64,000 nt of DNA from Pseudoflavonifractor phocaeensis. Its GTDB lineage: Bacteria; Bacillota; Clostridia; Oscillospirales; Oscillospiraceae. The stretch covers positions 22,528 to 86,527 of the forward strand of contig NZ_JADYTU010000006.1 of the NCBI RefSeq assembly GCF_021531375.1. Direction: 5' to 3'. Below are positions 44,227 through 52,410 of this stretch, piece by piece. The notes beneath the pieces were generated by a model. It saw only the letters and a list, made by a program, of their open reading frames with translations. It was not told the origin of the DNA and did no database searches. Position numbers and translations under genes: made by a program. Each line of letters begins with the position of its first letter. Position 1 is the stretch's first letter.

Positions 44227-45930
44227 TTATCTCAGCAAAAAGTCGGTGATGTGGGCGCCGCCGGCCACCATGGGCCGGACCATCTCGTCCATATCCAGCC
44301 GGCAGTCGATGACGCAGCCGCAGCCGGCCTCCATGGCGGAGCGGAAGGCGTCCTCCATCTCCGCCCGGTTGGTGACCCGGAAGCCCTTCAGACCGTAGGC
44401 CTCCGCCAGCTTGACAAAGTCGGGGCCGCGGTCCAGGGTGGTCTCGGAGAAGCGCTGGTGATAGATCAGGTTCTGCCACTGGCGGACCATGCCCAGACAG
44501 CCGTTGTTGAAGATGACGGTGATGATGGGCAGGCCGTAGTGCTGGACGGTGGACAGCTCATGACAGTTCATGCGGAAGCAGCCGTCGCCGGTGGTGTGGA
44601 CCACCAGCTTGTCCGGGTTGCCCATCTTGGCCCCGATGGCGGCCCCCAGGCCGAAGCCCATGGTGCCGAAGCCGCCGCTGGTCAGCAGCTGGCCGGGATA
44701 GTCGAAGTGGAAGTGCTGGATGGACCACATCTGATGCTGGCCCACGTCGGTGGCCACGATGGTGTCCTGGGGGGCCAGACGGCGGATGGTCTCCAGCACC
44801 TGCTGGGGCGTCAGATTTTCGCTTTCCTCCACCACCGAGGGCGTCCGAAGGGACAGGATGTGCTCCTTCCACTCCGGGTGGTGATACTGGGGCACCCGCT
44901 CATTGAGCAGATCCAGCACCCGGCGGGCGGAGCCGATGATGTGGTGATCGGTGAGGACGTTCTTGTCGATCTCGGAGCGGTCAATGTCGATCTGGACGAT
45001 CTTGGCCTGGCTGGCGAAGGAGGCCGGGTCCAGCGCCACCCGGTCGGAGAACCGGCAGCCCACGGCGATGAGCAGGTCGCACTCGTTGCAGGCCACGTTG
45101 CTGGCCTTGGAGCCGTGCATACCCACCATGCCGGTGGTCAGGGGGTGGCCGCCGGGGAAGCCGCCGCCGCCCATGACGGTGATGGCCACCGGGGCGTCCA
45201 GCTTTTCGGCGAACTCCTTGAACTGCTTGTCCGCCCGGCCGCGGACCACGCCGCCGCCGCAGAGCAGCAGGGGGCGCTGTGCCTGGGCGATCATGTCCAC
45301 CAGGATGCCGATGTCCTCCAGATTGGGCTCCGGGGCCTTCAGCTCGTGGCTGTCGGACAGGGCCCGGATGCTGCTGCAGCTCCGGTTCTGGGTCCAGGGC
45401 ACAAACTCATAGTCGATCTCCACGTTGGGGGCGGTGACGTTCTTCAAAAAGTCGATGAGCACCGGACCGGGCCGGCCGGTGGCGGCCACGGCGAAAGCCT
45501 GGCGCATCACGTCGGGGATGGTCTGGGCGTCCCGGACCAGATAGGTGGCCTTGGTGATGGGCATGGCGATGCCGGTAATGTCCACCTCCTGGAAGGAGTC
45601 CTTGCCCAGCAGGGGTTCGGTCACGTTGCAGGTGATGAACACCACGGGGGAGGAGTCCATGTAGGCGGTGGCGATGCCGGTGGTCAGATTGGTGGCCCCG
45701 GGGCCGCTGGTGGCAAAGCACACCCCCACCTTTCCAGTGGACCGGGCGTAGCCGTCGGCGGCGTGGGAGGCGCCCTGCTCGTGGGCGGTCAATACATGGC
45801 GGATCTTGTCTTTGTAATTATACAGCTCGTCATAGAGGTTCAGGATGGTTCCGCCGGGATACCCGAAGACGGTATCCACCTCCTGCTCCAGCAGACACTC
45901 CATGATGGCTTGCGTGGCGCGGATTTTCAT
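44227..45930 (-). CDS. ilvB: Acetolactate synthase large (catalytic) subunit, copy 1
   Basis: This 567-residue thiamine-diphosphate enzyme condenses pyruvate with pyruvate or 2-oxobutyrate. The N-terminal ThDP activating glutamate is in LTAHEQGASHAADGYAR, FAD-binding segments follow, and the ThDP motif runs from TTGDGCFRMN to the FNNGCLGMVRQWQ loop. It pairs with the small subunit immediately downstream. It is a diverged paralogue of the large subunit at 46590, not a recent duplicate, so the two holoenzymes may differ in substrate preference or feedback control. Confidence 0.94.
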   Translation of the reverse strand: MKIRATQAIMECLLEQEVDTVFGYPGGTILNLYDELYNYKDKIRHVLTAHEQGASHAADGYARSTGKVGVCFATSGPGATNLTTGIATAYMDSSPVVFITCNVTEPLLGKDSFQEVDITGIAMPITKATYLVRDAQTIPDVMRQAFAVAATGRPGPVLIDFLKNVTAPNVEIDYEFVPWTQNRSCSSIRALSDSHELKAPEPNLEDIGILVDMIAQAQRPLLLCGGGVVRGRADKQFKEFAEKLDAPVAITVMGGGGFPGGHPLTTGMVGMHGSKASNVACNECDLLIAVGCRFSDRVALDPASFASQAKIVQIDIDRSEIDKNVLTDHHIIGSARRVLDLLNERVPQYHHPEWKEHILSLRTPSVVEESENLTPQQVLETIRRLAPQDTIVATDVGQHQMWSIQHFHFDYPGQLLTSGGFGTMGFGLGAAIGAKMGNPDKLVVHTTGDGCFRMNCHELSTVQHYGLPIITVIFNNGCLGMVRQWQNLIYHQRFSETTLDRGPDFVKLAEAYGLKGFRVTNRAEMEDAFRSAMEAGCGCVIDCRLDMDEMVRPMVAGGAHITDFLLR

Positions 45931-45974
45931 GGTACTGATTCAACTCCTGTCGGTGGGGGTTAGGTCTCGCAGCG

Positions 45975-46040
45975 TTTCGCCGCCGCGGCGGCGAAAGAAA
46001 TTGTAAGCTGTTTTTCCGACGGCATGCGCGGCGGAAAAAC
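45975..46040. repeat. Two intra-operon hairpins, one with a conserved loop
   Basis: A 22-base perfect palindrome TTTCGCCGCCG/CGGCGGCGAAA (45975-45996) is followed by GTTTTTCCG/CGGAAAAAC closing a 13-base loop ACGGCATGCGCGG (46010-46040). The same loop pattern recurs at 52336 and 59551. The 154-base gap lies between the two AHAS gene pairs and could tune their relative expression. Confidence 0.7.
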
Positions 46041-46084
46041 TCATCAAGCTATCACGCCTCGCCTGTTCGCGACGGCTCGGACGC

Positions 46085-46570
46085 TTAGATTTTCCCTCCG
46101 CCCTTCTGGACGGCGATGACGCCGGTGCGGGCCACCTCCAGGATGGAGAAGGGCCGCATCATGGACTGGAAGGTGTCCAGCCGGTCGGGGGTATCGGACA
46201 GCTCCATGGTCAGGGAGGTGGGGGAGATGTCGTCCACCTTGGCCCCCATGATCTCGCAGATGGTCATGATATCCTGGCGGGTCTTGTTGTTGGCGTTCAC
46301 CTTCAGGATCATCAGCTCCCGGCCAATGAAGGTGTTCTCGTCCAGGGTGCGGACCTTGATGACCTCCACCAGCTTGTTCAGCTGCTTCTCCACCTGCTCC
46401 ACCACGCTGTTGCCGCTGTCCACGATGATGGTGATGCGGGAGATGGTGGGGTCGTCGGTAACGCCCACGGCCAGGGATTCGATGTTGAAGGCCCGGCGGG
46501 AAAAGAGGCCGGTGATCCGGTTCAAAACGCCGGCCTGGTTTTCCACCAGGACGGAAATAGTCTGTTTCAT
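46085..46570 (-). CDS. ilvN: Acetolactate synthase small (regulatory) subunit, copy 2
   Basis: This 161-residue protein is a compact AHAS regulatory subunit with an N-terminal ACT domain (ISVLVENQAGVLNRITGLFSRRAFNIESLA) and a C-terminal domain ending FSILEVARTGVIAVQKGG. Its length matches standard IlvH. It follows its ilvB partner by 19 bases. Sequence differs substantially from the copy at 43647, which suggests separate feedback properties. Confidence 0.95.
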   Translation of the reverse strand: MKQTISVLVENQAGVLNRITGLFSRRAFNIESLAVGVTDDPTISRITIIVDSGNSVVEQVEKQLNKLVEVIKVRTLDENTFIGRELMILKVNANNKTRQDIMTICEIMGAKVDDISPTSLTMELSDTPDRLDTFQSMMRPFSILEVARTGVIAVQKGGGKI

Positions 46571-46589
46571 ATTGTGGCCTCCTCCCTGC

Positions 46590-48218
46590 TCAATCGGTGG
46601 TGCTGACGTCGGGATGGACCCGGCAGATCAGCAGGCAGCTGCCCTCGCTGCCCAGGAACCGGTCCAGCACCTCATCCAGCTTGTCCTCGTCGCTGACCGT
46701 CATGCTGGGGATGCCGTAAGCGGCGGCGATGGTGGGAAAGTCGGGGGAGCCGTCCAGCGCCACCCCGAAAGGCCCGTGGTAGGGGGCGGAGTTCTGAATC
46801 TGGTTGACCAGACCCAGAACCTGGTTCTGGAACAGGACGATCTTGATGTCCATGCCGGCGCACTTGATGGCCGCCAGCTCGTTCATGGCCATCTGGAAGG
46901 AGCCGTCGCCGCAGACCACCACGGTCTGGCGGTCCGGCTGGGCCACCTTCACGCCGACGGCGGCGGGAAGGGCGTAGCCCATGGTGCCCAAGCCGCCGCT
47001 GGTCAGCAGCCGGCCGTTTTTCTGGGGCAGGTACTTGCAGGTGAAGATCTGGTTCTGGCCCACGTCCACGCATATCGCCGCGTCGTCGTTCAGCTTGGCG
47101 CCCAGCTTCCGCAGGACGGTGCCGGGGAAGACGTAGCCCTCCCGCCGGGGGAACACCCGGCCCAGCTCAGCCTTGCGGTAGTCCCGCAGCCGCTCCAGCC
47201 AGGCGGCGGAGTCGGGGGGCATGATGTCACGGTCCAGCAGCTGTCTTAAAATCACCTTCACATCCCCCACCAGGGGGATGGCGGCCTGCATATTTTTGCC
47301 GATCTCCGCCGGGTCCACGTCGATGTGGATGGTGGCCATACGGCGCTGGATCTCGCCGGGGTCAATGACCGCCCGGTCGGCGGCCCGGGTGCCCACCATG
47401 ATGAGCAGGTCCGCCTTGGCCAGGGCCTTGTTGGCGCAGTGGTTGCCGTGGGCGCCGATCATGCCCAGATTCAGGGGGTGGTCCGTGGGCATCAGGGAGA
47501 TGCCCATCATGGTCTTGACCACGGGAATCTGGTTGCGCTCCGCCAGTTCCAGCAATTCTTCCTTGGCGTGGGCCAGCCAAACGCCGCCGCCGGCGCAGAT
47601 GAGGGGCTGCTTGGCCTTGGAAATGGCCTCAGCCACCCGCTTGATCTGCAGCTCGTTGCCCTTGACGCTGGGCTTATAGCCCCGGATATTGACCTGCTGG
47701 GGGTAGTGGAAGTTCTTGACCTCCTGGTTCTGGACGTCGATGGGGATGTCGATGAGGACCGGACCGGGCCGGCCGGTGGAGGCGATGTGGAAGGCCTCCT
47801 TCACGATCCGGGGGATGTCGTTGGCGTCCTTGACCAGGTAGCTGTGCTTGGAGAAAGGGGCCACCGCGCCGGTGATGTCCACCTCCTGGAAAATATCCCG
47901 GCCCAGCAGGTTGCTGGGCACCTGGCCGGTGATGGCCACCATGGGGATGGAGTCCATGTAGGCGGTGGCCACGCCGGTGATCAGGTTGGTCGCCCCCGGC
48001 CCGGAGGTGACCATACACACCCCCACCTTGCCCGATACCCGGGCATAGCCGGAGGCCATATGTCCCGCGTTCTGCTCCGTCCGCACCAGCGTATAGCCGA
48101 TCTCCGGGTGGGCCTTCAGGGCGTCCACCGCCGGACAGATGGTGGCGCCGGCATAGCCGAAAATGTGATCTACCTGTTCCTGTAATAGGCTTTCAATCAA
48201 AGCCTGTGCTCCGTTCAT
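46590..48218 (-). CDS. ilvB: Acetolactate synthase large (catalytic) subunit, copy 2
   Basis: This 542-residue large subunit has the activating glutamate in VRTEQNAGHMASGYAR, the GPGATNLITGVATAYMDSIPM block, RPGPVLIDIP, and the ThDP motif region CGDGSFQMAMNELAAI with FQNQVLGLVNQIQ. It is the first gene of the operon and lies directly behind a T-box leader. It is slightly shorter than the canonical enzyme but all cofactor motifs are present. Confidence 0.95.
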   Translation of the reverse strand: MNGAQALIESLLQEQVDHIFGYAGATICPAVDALKAHPEIGYTLVRTEQNAGHMASGYARVSGKVGVCMVTSGPGATNLITGVATAYMDSIPMVAITGQVPSNLLGRDIFQEVDITGAVAPFSKHSYLVKDANDIPRIVKEAFHIASTGRPGPVLIDIPIDVQNQEVKNFHYPQQVNIRGYKPSVKGNELQIKRVAEAISKAKQPLICAGGGVWLAHAKEELLELAERNQIPVVKTMMGISLMPTDHPLNLGMIGAHGNHCANKALAKADLLIMVGTRAADRAVIDPGEIQRRMATIHIDVDPAEIGKNMQAAIPLVGDVKVILRQLLDRDIMPPDSAAWLERLRDYRKAELGRVFPRREGYVFPGTVLRKLGAKLNDDAAICVDVGQNQIFTCKYLPQKNGRLLTSGGLGTMGYALPAAVGVKVAQPDRQTVVVCGDGSFQMAMNELAAIKCAGMDIKIVLFQNQVLGLVNQIQNSAPYHGPFGVALDGSPDFPTIAAAYGIPSMTVSDEDKLDEVLDRFLGSEGSCLLICRVHPDVSTTD

Positions 48219-48268
48219 GGAAGCTCACCTCCATTGGTGTCATGGGGCAGACCCTTCTGCCCCCGCTG

Positions 48269-48545
48269 AAAAACAAAAACGGCTTCATCCTATCCAAAAT
48301 CAGATAGGACGAAGCCGATTGCTCCGTGGTACCACCTAAATTCATGGCGGGCTGACGCCGCCACGCACTCGTTGCCCCTGTAACGTGGGGGAGACCGTTC
48401 CAACCTACTGCGGCGCGCGCCGGTTCAATCAGACTGCTCGCGGGTGATGTTCGGAAGTGCTCCTTCACGGGAGCTTACACCGACCGCTCCCTCTCTGCGC
48501 ATCCAGGCATGCCTACTAGCCCGCTCATCGCTTTTGTGATGATTG
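48269..48545 (-). promoter_or_regulatory. T-box leader (tRNA-Ile type) of the ilv operon
   Basis: On the minus strand the leader contains the diagnostic T-box AGGTGGTACCACGG (48324-48337), followed by a terminator hairpin CGGCTTCGTCCTATC/GATAGGATGAAGCCG with TTTTTGTTTTT (48269-48317). Upstream stem I contains GAACATCAC (48444-48452); read as GAAC-AUC-AC the specifier is AUC, isoleucine. Uncharged tRNA-Ile would stabilise the antiterminator and switch on the operon. Confidence 0.93.
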
Positions 48546-48551
48546 TCACTT

Positions 48552-48580
48552 ATCATATCTCAATCGGGAAGGTTTGTCAA
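48552..48580 (-). promoter_or_regulatory. Sigma-A promoter of the ilv operon
   Basis: On the minus strand TTGACA (48575-48580) and TATGAT (48552-48557) are 17 bases apart, directly before the T-box leader. Confidence 0.85.
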
Positions 48581-48707
48581 TTCCTTTTCTGGGATTTTCT
48601 TTGCCGGCTTAATCCGTAAAAGCGTCTCCCGCTTTCAGGGGGCCCGGCCCTTGCCGCCCAAGGGCTGCCGGCCTCGCCGCTCTCTGTGGAGCCCCGCTTT
48701 CCCCCCC

Positions 48708-48736
48708 TTGACTTCAACAGTTAACTGTGTTAAAGT
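48708..48736 (+). promoter_or_regulatory. tyrA: Promoter of tyrA with an internal palindrome
   Basis: TTGACT (48708-48713) and TAAAGT (48731-48736) are 17 bases apart. The spacer holds a perfect 12-bp palindrome ACAGTTAACTGT (48717-48728), a good repressor site. The leader has a CCCCC/GGGGG hairpin and GC-rich repeats before the start. Bases 48581-48707 show no gene. Confidence 0.68.
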
Positions 48737-48806
48737 TTTTCTTGCCCCCCGATTTGGGGGAGCGGAATTCTGACGGGCGCGCCCGAGGCGCGCGGGGGTT
48801 ACTGTT

Positions 48807-49691
48807 ATGAGTAGACATATTGTGATCGTGGGCCTGGGCCTCATCGGCGGCTCCATGGCCAGAGCCCTGCGGGGTTTTGAAGATTTTGATATCATCGGCG
48901 TGGACGTGAGCCAGCCCACGCTGCGCTTCGCTCTGGAAAACGACATCATCGACCGTGCAGAGGAGGACCCGGTCAAAGCCCTGGCCCAGGGGGACCTGGT
49001 GTTCCTCTGCCTCCACCCCAGGGGCATTGTGGAATTTATGGCGGAACACCGGGACCACTTCAAGGCCGGCGCCATGGTCACCGACGTGTGCGGCGTCAAG
49101 GGAGCCGTTCTGGAGGGGGCCAAGGTTCTGCCCCCCACGGTGTCCTTTGTGGGCGGTCACCCCATGGCGGGCCGGGAGACCTCGGGCATCCAGTGTTCCC
49201 TGGTGAACATGTTCCAGAACGCCCACTATATCCTGACGCCCAACGAGCAGTCCAGCCCGGAGCACGTCGCCCTGATGGAGCGGGTGGCCCGCCATGTGGG
49301 CTGTGCCGACGTGGTGAAGACCACCCCGGAGCAGCACGACGCCATCATCGCCTACACCAGCCAGATGATGCACATCATCGCCGTGGCCGTCTGCGACGAC
49401 GAGAGCCTGTTCCGGTATCAGGGCTTTGAGGGCGACTCCTTCCGGGGCTGCACCCGGGTGGCCGCTCTGGACGTGCCCCTGTGGACCCAGCTGTTCACCA
49501 TGAACGCCGACGCGCTGTGCGGCGCCCTGGAGCAGCTGGAGGAGCACATCCGCAGCTACCGTCTGGCCATCCGGAACGGGGACACGGAAGCTCTGGTCCA
49601 AAAGCTCAATGCCTCCTCCGCCCGCAAGCGGAAAATGAACCAGCTGGAGCGGGAGAGCGGCGCTGTGGGCCGGAACGGCACCGTGAATTGA
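48807..49691 (+). CDS. tyrA: Prephenate dehydrogenase
   Basis: This 294-residue enzyme oxidatively decarboxylates prephenate to 4-hydroxyphenylpyruvate for tyrosine. The NAD-binding GLGLIGGSMARAL is at the start, the DVCGVKGAV and SFVGGHPMAGRETSG segments carry the active-site histidine, and QMMHIIAVAV and the C-terminal helical domain follow. There is no ACT domain, so tyrosine feedback would have to act otherwise. It is alone, with a promoter containing a perfect palindrome, and no other aromatic genes adjoin. Confidence 0.93.
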   Translation: MSRHIVIVGLGLIGGSMARALRGFEDFDIIGVDVSQPTLRFALENDIIDRAEEDPVKALAQGDLVFLCLHPRGIVEFMAEHRDHFKAGAMVTDVCGVKGAVLEGAKVLPPTVSFVGGHPMAGRETSGIQCSLVNMFQNAHYILTPNEQSSPEHVALMERVARHVGCADVVKTTPEQHDAIIAYTSQMMHIIAVAVCDDESLFRYQGFEGDSFRGCTRVAALDVPLWTQLFTMNADALCGALEQLEEHIRSYRLAIRNGDTEALVQKLNASSARKRKMNQLERESGAVGRNGTVN

Positions 49692-49705
49692 ATCTGCAAG
49701 ACAAA

Positions 49706-50045
49706 TGGCCCTGACCGGATCGGTCAGGGCCATTCGTCTGTGTGTTGTAAAGGAGAGGGAGAAAAGAAGTGATGTGTTGGTTCAGCCGTTCTTTCTGACT
49801 GCAAGTATATGCTACAATAGAATTACGACAAATTCGTGACGGCCCCATGAATTTTTTGTAAACATCGCGCGCCCTTTTTCCCTCTCAGCACGACAGAAGG
49901 CCCCGACTTGTGGTCGGGGCCTTCTGTCTGTGTGTGTTATAAAGGAGAGGGAGAAATGGGAGATATTTTTATGATTGGTACGATACCATGGTAAAATAGA
50001 ATTACGTCAAATTCGTGACGGCGATATGAACTTTTTGTAAACATT
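49706..50045 (+). repeat. Tandem duplicated unit: hairpin, promoter and conserved start (two putative small RNAs)
   Basis: Two copies lie 179 bases apart. Each has a GC-rich hairpin (ATGGCCCTGACC at 49704 and AGGCCCCGAC at 49888), then TAAAGGAGAGGGAGAAA, a variable spacer, an extended -10 box (TGCTACAAT or TGGTAAAAT) and a shared 46-base block starting AATTACG and ending TTTTTGTAAACAT. A transcript from the first copy would start near 49822 and end at the hairpin of the second, about 100 nt. The short frames inside are not conserved, so RNA rather than protein is likely. No gene is seen in 49692-50303. Confidence 0.6.
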
Positions 50046-50218
50046 GGGGTCTCACATTGCAGCAGGGATTTTGTCCCGGCTGCAGGCCGTTGAAACCATT
50101 AAAAATGTGTTCAAATAGGCAGCAATTGAGCGGAACAGGGAACCGGATGGCCCCTTTTCCAGAATCCCGTCTTTCGAAGCTTTCGCCCGGCGGAGTTCAC
50201 CTCCGGTCTTTCTTTTGC

Positions 50219-50248
50219 TTGACGGTGTATATTGATTTGTGGGATAAT
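50219..50248 (+). promoter_or_regulatory. Sigma-A promoter of the CDF transporter gene
   Basis: TTGACG (50219-50224) and GATAAT (50243-50248) are 18 bases apart, 56 bases before the start. Confidence 0.68.
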
Positions 50249-50303
50249 AAAATATTACCAAAAGCGGGTTTCCGCCCTTACATCTAAGGAGTGTCTATAC
50301 ATC

Positions 50304-51476
50304 ATGGGTTTCTTCGTCAACTTCTGCCTGCGCGGCGGGGATAAAAACGACCCCGAGACCCGCCGCCGCTGCGGCACCGTGGCCGGCGGCATCGGGATTT
50401 TCCTCAACATTCTGCTGTTCCTTGGCAAGCTGCTGGCCGGCCTCATCACCTCCTCGGTGGCCATGATAGCCGACGCCGTCAACAACCTTTCCGACGCCGC
50501 CACCTCGGTGGTCACTCTGATCGGATTTCATCTGGCGGGCCAGGAGGCCGACGCCGACCACCCCTTTGGCCATGGCCGGGCGGAATACGTCACCGGCCTG
50601 ATCGTGGCTCTGGCCGTTCTTCTGATGGGCGTGGAGGTGGGCCGCTCCGCCCTGGACGCCCTGTTCCACCCCGAGCCGGTCCGGGCCACCCCCCTGTCCC
50701 TGGTCATTCTGGCGGTGGCCATCGCCGTCAAGCTGTGGATGTTCCTCTTCAACCGGGCTCTGGGCCGAACCATCGACTCCGCCGCCATGGCCGCCACCGC
50801 CGCCGACTCCCTGTCTGACGCGGCTTCCACCCTGGTTGTCCTGGTGTCCGCCCTGCTGGCGGGGCGGATCTCCTTTCCCATCGACGGTCTGGCGGGCCTG
50901 GCCGTCTCCCTGCTGATCCTAAAGACCGGGTGGGAGGCCGCGCGGGAGACCCTGGACCCCCTGCTGGGCCGCCCCATGGACCCCGATCTGGCCGCCGACA
51001 TCGACAAGCTGGTGCTGGGGCACGACAATATTCTGGGCATCCACGACCTGGTCTATCACGACTACGGCCCCGGCCGGGCCATGATGTCTTTTCACGCCGA
51101 GGTCCCCGCTGACGGCGACCTGCTGGAGATCCACGACGTCATCGACCACATCGAGCGGGAGCTGAAGGCCAAGCACCACATCGAGACCACCATCCACATG
51201 GACCCGGTGGTGCGCGACGAGCGGACCGCCGAGCTTCGCGCCCAGGTCACAGCCCAGGTGAAGGGGCTGGACCCGTCCCTCTCCATCCACGACTTCCGCA
51301 TTACCGCCGGTCCCATCCACACCAATCTGATCTTCGACGTGGTGGTGCCCTACGGCTTCCGCCTCTCCGACGACCAGGTCCGGGCGGAATTGAGCGCCCG
51401 GATCAAGGGCCTGTCCGACCGCTATTTCTCCGTCATCCAGGTAGACCACTCCTATGTGGACGGCAGGAAGAATTAG
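50304..51476 (+). CDS. Cation diffusion facilitator transporter
   Basis: This 390-residue protein exports divalent metals (Zn, Mn, Fe or Co) in exchange for protons. Six membrane helices carry the paired metal sites in MIADAVNNLSDAATS, with DHPFGHGRAEYV, and in TAADSLSDAASTL; a cytoplasmic dimerisation domain follows. It is about 90 residues longer than simple CDFs because of a second ferredoxin-like C-terminal part (AELRAQVTAQVKGLDPSLSIHDFRI). The ATG at 50304 follows AAGGAG. Metal specificity is not decided. Confidence 0.93.
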   Translation: MGFFVNFCLRGGDKNDPETRRRCGTVAGGIGIFLNILLFLGKLLAGLITSSVAMIADAVNNLSDAATSVVTLIGFHLAGQEADADHPFGHGRAEYVTGLIVALAVLLMGVEVGRSALDALFHPEPVRATPLSLVILAVAIAVKLWMFLFNRALGRTIDSAAMAATAADSLSDAASTLVVLVSALLAGRISFPIDGLAGLAVSLLILKTGWEAARETLDPLLGRPMDPDLAADIDKLVLGHDNILGIHDLVYHDYGPGRAMMSFHAEVPADGDLLEIHDVIDHIERELKAKHHIETTIHMDPVVRDERTAELRAQVTAQVKGLDPSLSIHDFRITAGPIHTNLIFDVVVPYGFRLSDDQVRAELSARIKGLSDRYFSVIQVDHSYVDGRKN

Positions 51477-51629
51477 TCCCCCGGCCCCGCGGGGCGTCAT
51501 GTCCCGCCCAACTCCCCGCCAGCTTCCCGCCGCGTTCTTCCGGCTTCAATTTACAAATTATTCACCCAAGAGGCCTGATCGGCGGTATAATAGAAATATC
51601 CGAAAATTCTAAGAAATGGGGTGCCCGCT

Positions 51630-52322
51630 ATGCCCAAAAAGGTTCTGATCGTGGAGGATGACGGCAACATTGCCGAGCTGCTCCACCTGTATCTGGAAAA
51701 AGAGGGATTTGAGACCCAGGTAGCCAAGGACGGCGGCAAGGGTGTGGAGTATTTCCGCTCCTTCCAGCCCGATCTGGTGCTGCTGGACATCATGCTGCCC
51801 ATTATGGACGGCTGGACCGTTCTGAAAAAGATCCGGGAAACCTCCAAAACTCCCGTCATCATGCTCACCGCCAAGGGGGAGACCGAGGATAAGGTCACCG
51901 GCCTGGAGGGGGGCGCCGACGACTACATCGTGAAGCCCTTTGAGATGAAGGAGGTGCTGGCCCGCATCCACGCCGTCCTCCGCCGCAGCGGTGAGGAGGA
52001 GGAGCCGGGAGAAAAGAAGCTGTCCTTCGACAAGCTGGTCATCAATCTGGACTCCTACGAGCTGCTGGTGGACGGCCAGCGGGTGGACACGCCCCCCAAG
52101 GAGCTGGAGCTGCTCTACCACCTCGCCTCCGCCCCCAACCGGGTCTTCACCCGGAACCAGCTGCTGGACGAGGTCTGGGGCTTCGACTACTTCGGCGACA
52201 GCCGCACCGTGGACGTCCACATCAAGCGGCTGCGGGAAAAGCTGGAAAACGTCAGCGACCAGTGGAGACTGAAAACCGTCTGGGGCGTCGGTTATAAGTT
52301 CGAGGTAGGTGGAAACGGATGA
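51630..52322 (+). CDS. OmpR/PhoB family response regulator
   Basis: This 230-residue regulator has a receiver domain (VLIVEDDGNIAELL, phospho-acceptor Asp in LVLLDIMLP, Thr in MLTAKGE, Lys in YIVKPF) and a winged-helix DNA-binding domain ending RTVDVHIKRLREKL and WGVGYKFEV. I chose the ATG at 51630, eight bases after GGGG, over an in-frame GTG nine bases earlier. A TATAAT at 51586-51591 is its likely -10 box. The partner kinase follows. Confidence 0.95.
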   Translation: MPKKVLIVEDDGNIAELLHLYLEKEGFETQVAKDGGKGVEYFRSFQPDLVLLDIMLPIMDGWTVLKKIRETSKTPVIMLTAKGETEDKVTGLEGGADDYIVKPFEMKEVLARIHAVLRRSGEEEEPGEKKLSFDKLVINLDSYELLVDGQRVDTPPKELELLYHLASAPNRVFTRNQLLDEVWGFDYFGDSRTVDVHIKRLREKLENVSDQWRLKTVWGVGYKFEVGGNG

Positions 52323-52404
52323 GCACCTTGTCGCTGACGTCATGCGCGAAGCGCATCGCCGCGAGTGCGGCGGTGCCGGGCAGAATTCATTTTGAGGTAG
52401 GTGG
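52302..52404 (+). repeat. Small insertion between response regulator and kinase with 11-bp direct repeats
   Basis: GAGGTAGGTGG occurs at 52302-52312, inside the regulator's last codons, and again at 52394-52404, where it acts as the kinase ribosome site. The 81 bases between carry GACGTCATGCGCG (52336-52348), the motif of the hairpins at 46018 and 59551, plus an ATGCGC-GAA-GCGCAT hairpin. It looks like a mini-element with target duplication. Confidence 0.6.
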
Positions 52405-52410
52405 GGCCGC

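Noticed and set aside
48250..48545. Possible tRNA or CRISPR-like repeats suggested by the many short stems
   Set aside because: The T-box core and terminator explain the structure; there is no cloverleaf and no regularly spaced repeat-spacer pattern here or elsewhere in the window.
49956..49994. Twelve-codon frame after AAAGGAGAGGGAGAA in the second tandem unit
   Set aside because: The first copy of the unit encodes a different, shorter frame at the same place, so no peptide is conserved.
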